Positions 63,763 to 64,000 of a stretch of 64,000 bases of DNA are shown here, one piece after another. This DNA is from Picochlorum sp. 'celeri'. Taxonomy: Eukaryota; Chlorophyta; Trebouxiophyceae. The position numbers and the translations under genes are program-made. The stretch covers positions 744,001 to 808,000 of the forward strand of contig JAACMV010000024.1 of assembly GCA_010909725.1 (NCBI GenBank). Reading direction: 5' to 3'. Numbering within the stretch: the stretch's first letter is position 1; each line of letters starts with the position of its first letter. The notes below the pieces were generated by a model. That model had not been told where the DNA came from. It saw nothing but the letters and a program-made list of their open reading frames with translations, and searched no databases.

Positions 63763-64000
63763 TAACTGGATATGTCAATATAAGATATGGGAAGATGTCA
63801 CCGAGTCGCTATACTGTGTGCGACTCTTCACAACAAACAGGACAACAGGAAAAGACGAAACGCGTCAACAGCCCATCAAGACACACACCAGAGTAAAGGT
63901 ACCCTCTTTACGTACAGTTTGAACTATTATATCTATTAAAATGTAAAGTTGTCTTGAATAGCAAGGATCCTGGAATGCGTTCAAAGGTTGAGTCTGAGAC
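63763..64000. other. window end, no gene supported
   Basis: The last 238 nt contain no supported coding region. They are presumably the promoter of the surface protein gene and may also hold the start of a gene beyond the window. Confidence 0.3.

Overview
The window is nuclear DNA from a photosynthetic eukaryote of the green lineage (Viridiplantae). Three kinds of evidence point there. Genes are split by short GT-AG introns (mostly 59-103 nt, with donors such as GTACGT, GTGCGT or GTATGT and acceptors TGCAG). Many first coding exons are tiny. The gene set includes plant-type families: two SnRK2-like kinases, an RGP/UDP-arabinopyranose mutase, a plastid fibrillin, a tocopherol methyltransferase, a plastid EcfT/ABCI12-type permease, AP2 and RWP-RK regulators, and a probable plant-type complex I accessory subunit. 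An alga is more likely than a land plant because the genes are packed 25-300 nt apart. The exact species cannot be read from the sequence.

Layout. 0.3-3.0 kb: a twin-CX9C mitoribosomal protein (mS37 type) and a basic, disordered protein with a C-terminal coiled coil. 3.2-11.1 kb: a membrane-anchored GH5 mannanase with EGF and PAN modules, a SET/RuBisCO-LSMT-type protein, an alpha/beta hydrolase and the Rab3GAP catalytic subunit. 11.5-17.6 kb: a tandem ubiquitin-like protein, organellar bL9, a Myb-JAMM deubiquitinase, OST3/6 and a 2OG oxygenase. 17.9-24.6 kb: ESF1, RGP/UAM, a SWIM zinc-finger protein and SWP73/BAF60. 24.9-30.7 kb: an S9A oligopeptidase, Pol III subunit RPC7, a fibrillin and an EcfT-like permease with an apparent frameshift. 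31.2-34.8 kb: two SnRK2-like kinases flanking a gamma-tocopherol methyltransferase. 34.9-41.8 kb: a GNAT acetyltransferase, a small complex-I-like protein, NDP kinase, a CCCH/EEP nuclease, a DnaJ-type zinc-finger protein and a multi-AP2 protein. 42.7-47.4 kb: RWP-RK, an unrecognised four-exon protein, an ArfGAP and a small membrane protein. 47.4-53.2 kb: an apparently intact LINE retrotransposon with two ORFs and a 142-bp tandem duplication at its 5' end. 53.3-64 kb: glutaredoxin, XRN1-type exoribonuclease, a ULP2-type SUMO protease, a short-chain dehydrogenase, a small membrane protein and a probable GPI-anchored protein.

The genes are not an operon or a dedicated pathway; neighbours are mostly unrelated housekeeping functions in a compact genome. 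Several small genes (mS37, RPC7 exon 1, RGP, RWP-RK, XRN1 exon 1, NDPK exon 1) could be recovered only by joining very short exons; the junctions listed keep frame and family alignment. Three loci carry apparent single-base frame breaks (EcfT-like, SnRK2-A and a small hypothetical), which may be assembly errors or real lesions. The most unusual items are the intact LINE with its 5' tandem repeat, the two SnRK2-like kinases lacking the usual catalytic-loop histidine, the GH5-EGF-PAN fusion and a four-unit AP2-like protein. No rRNA, tRNA or CRISPR array was recognised.
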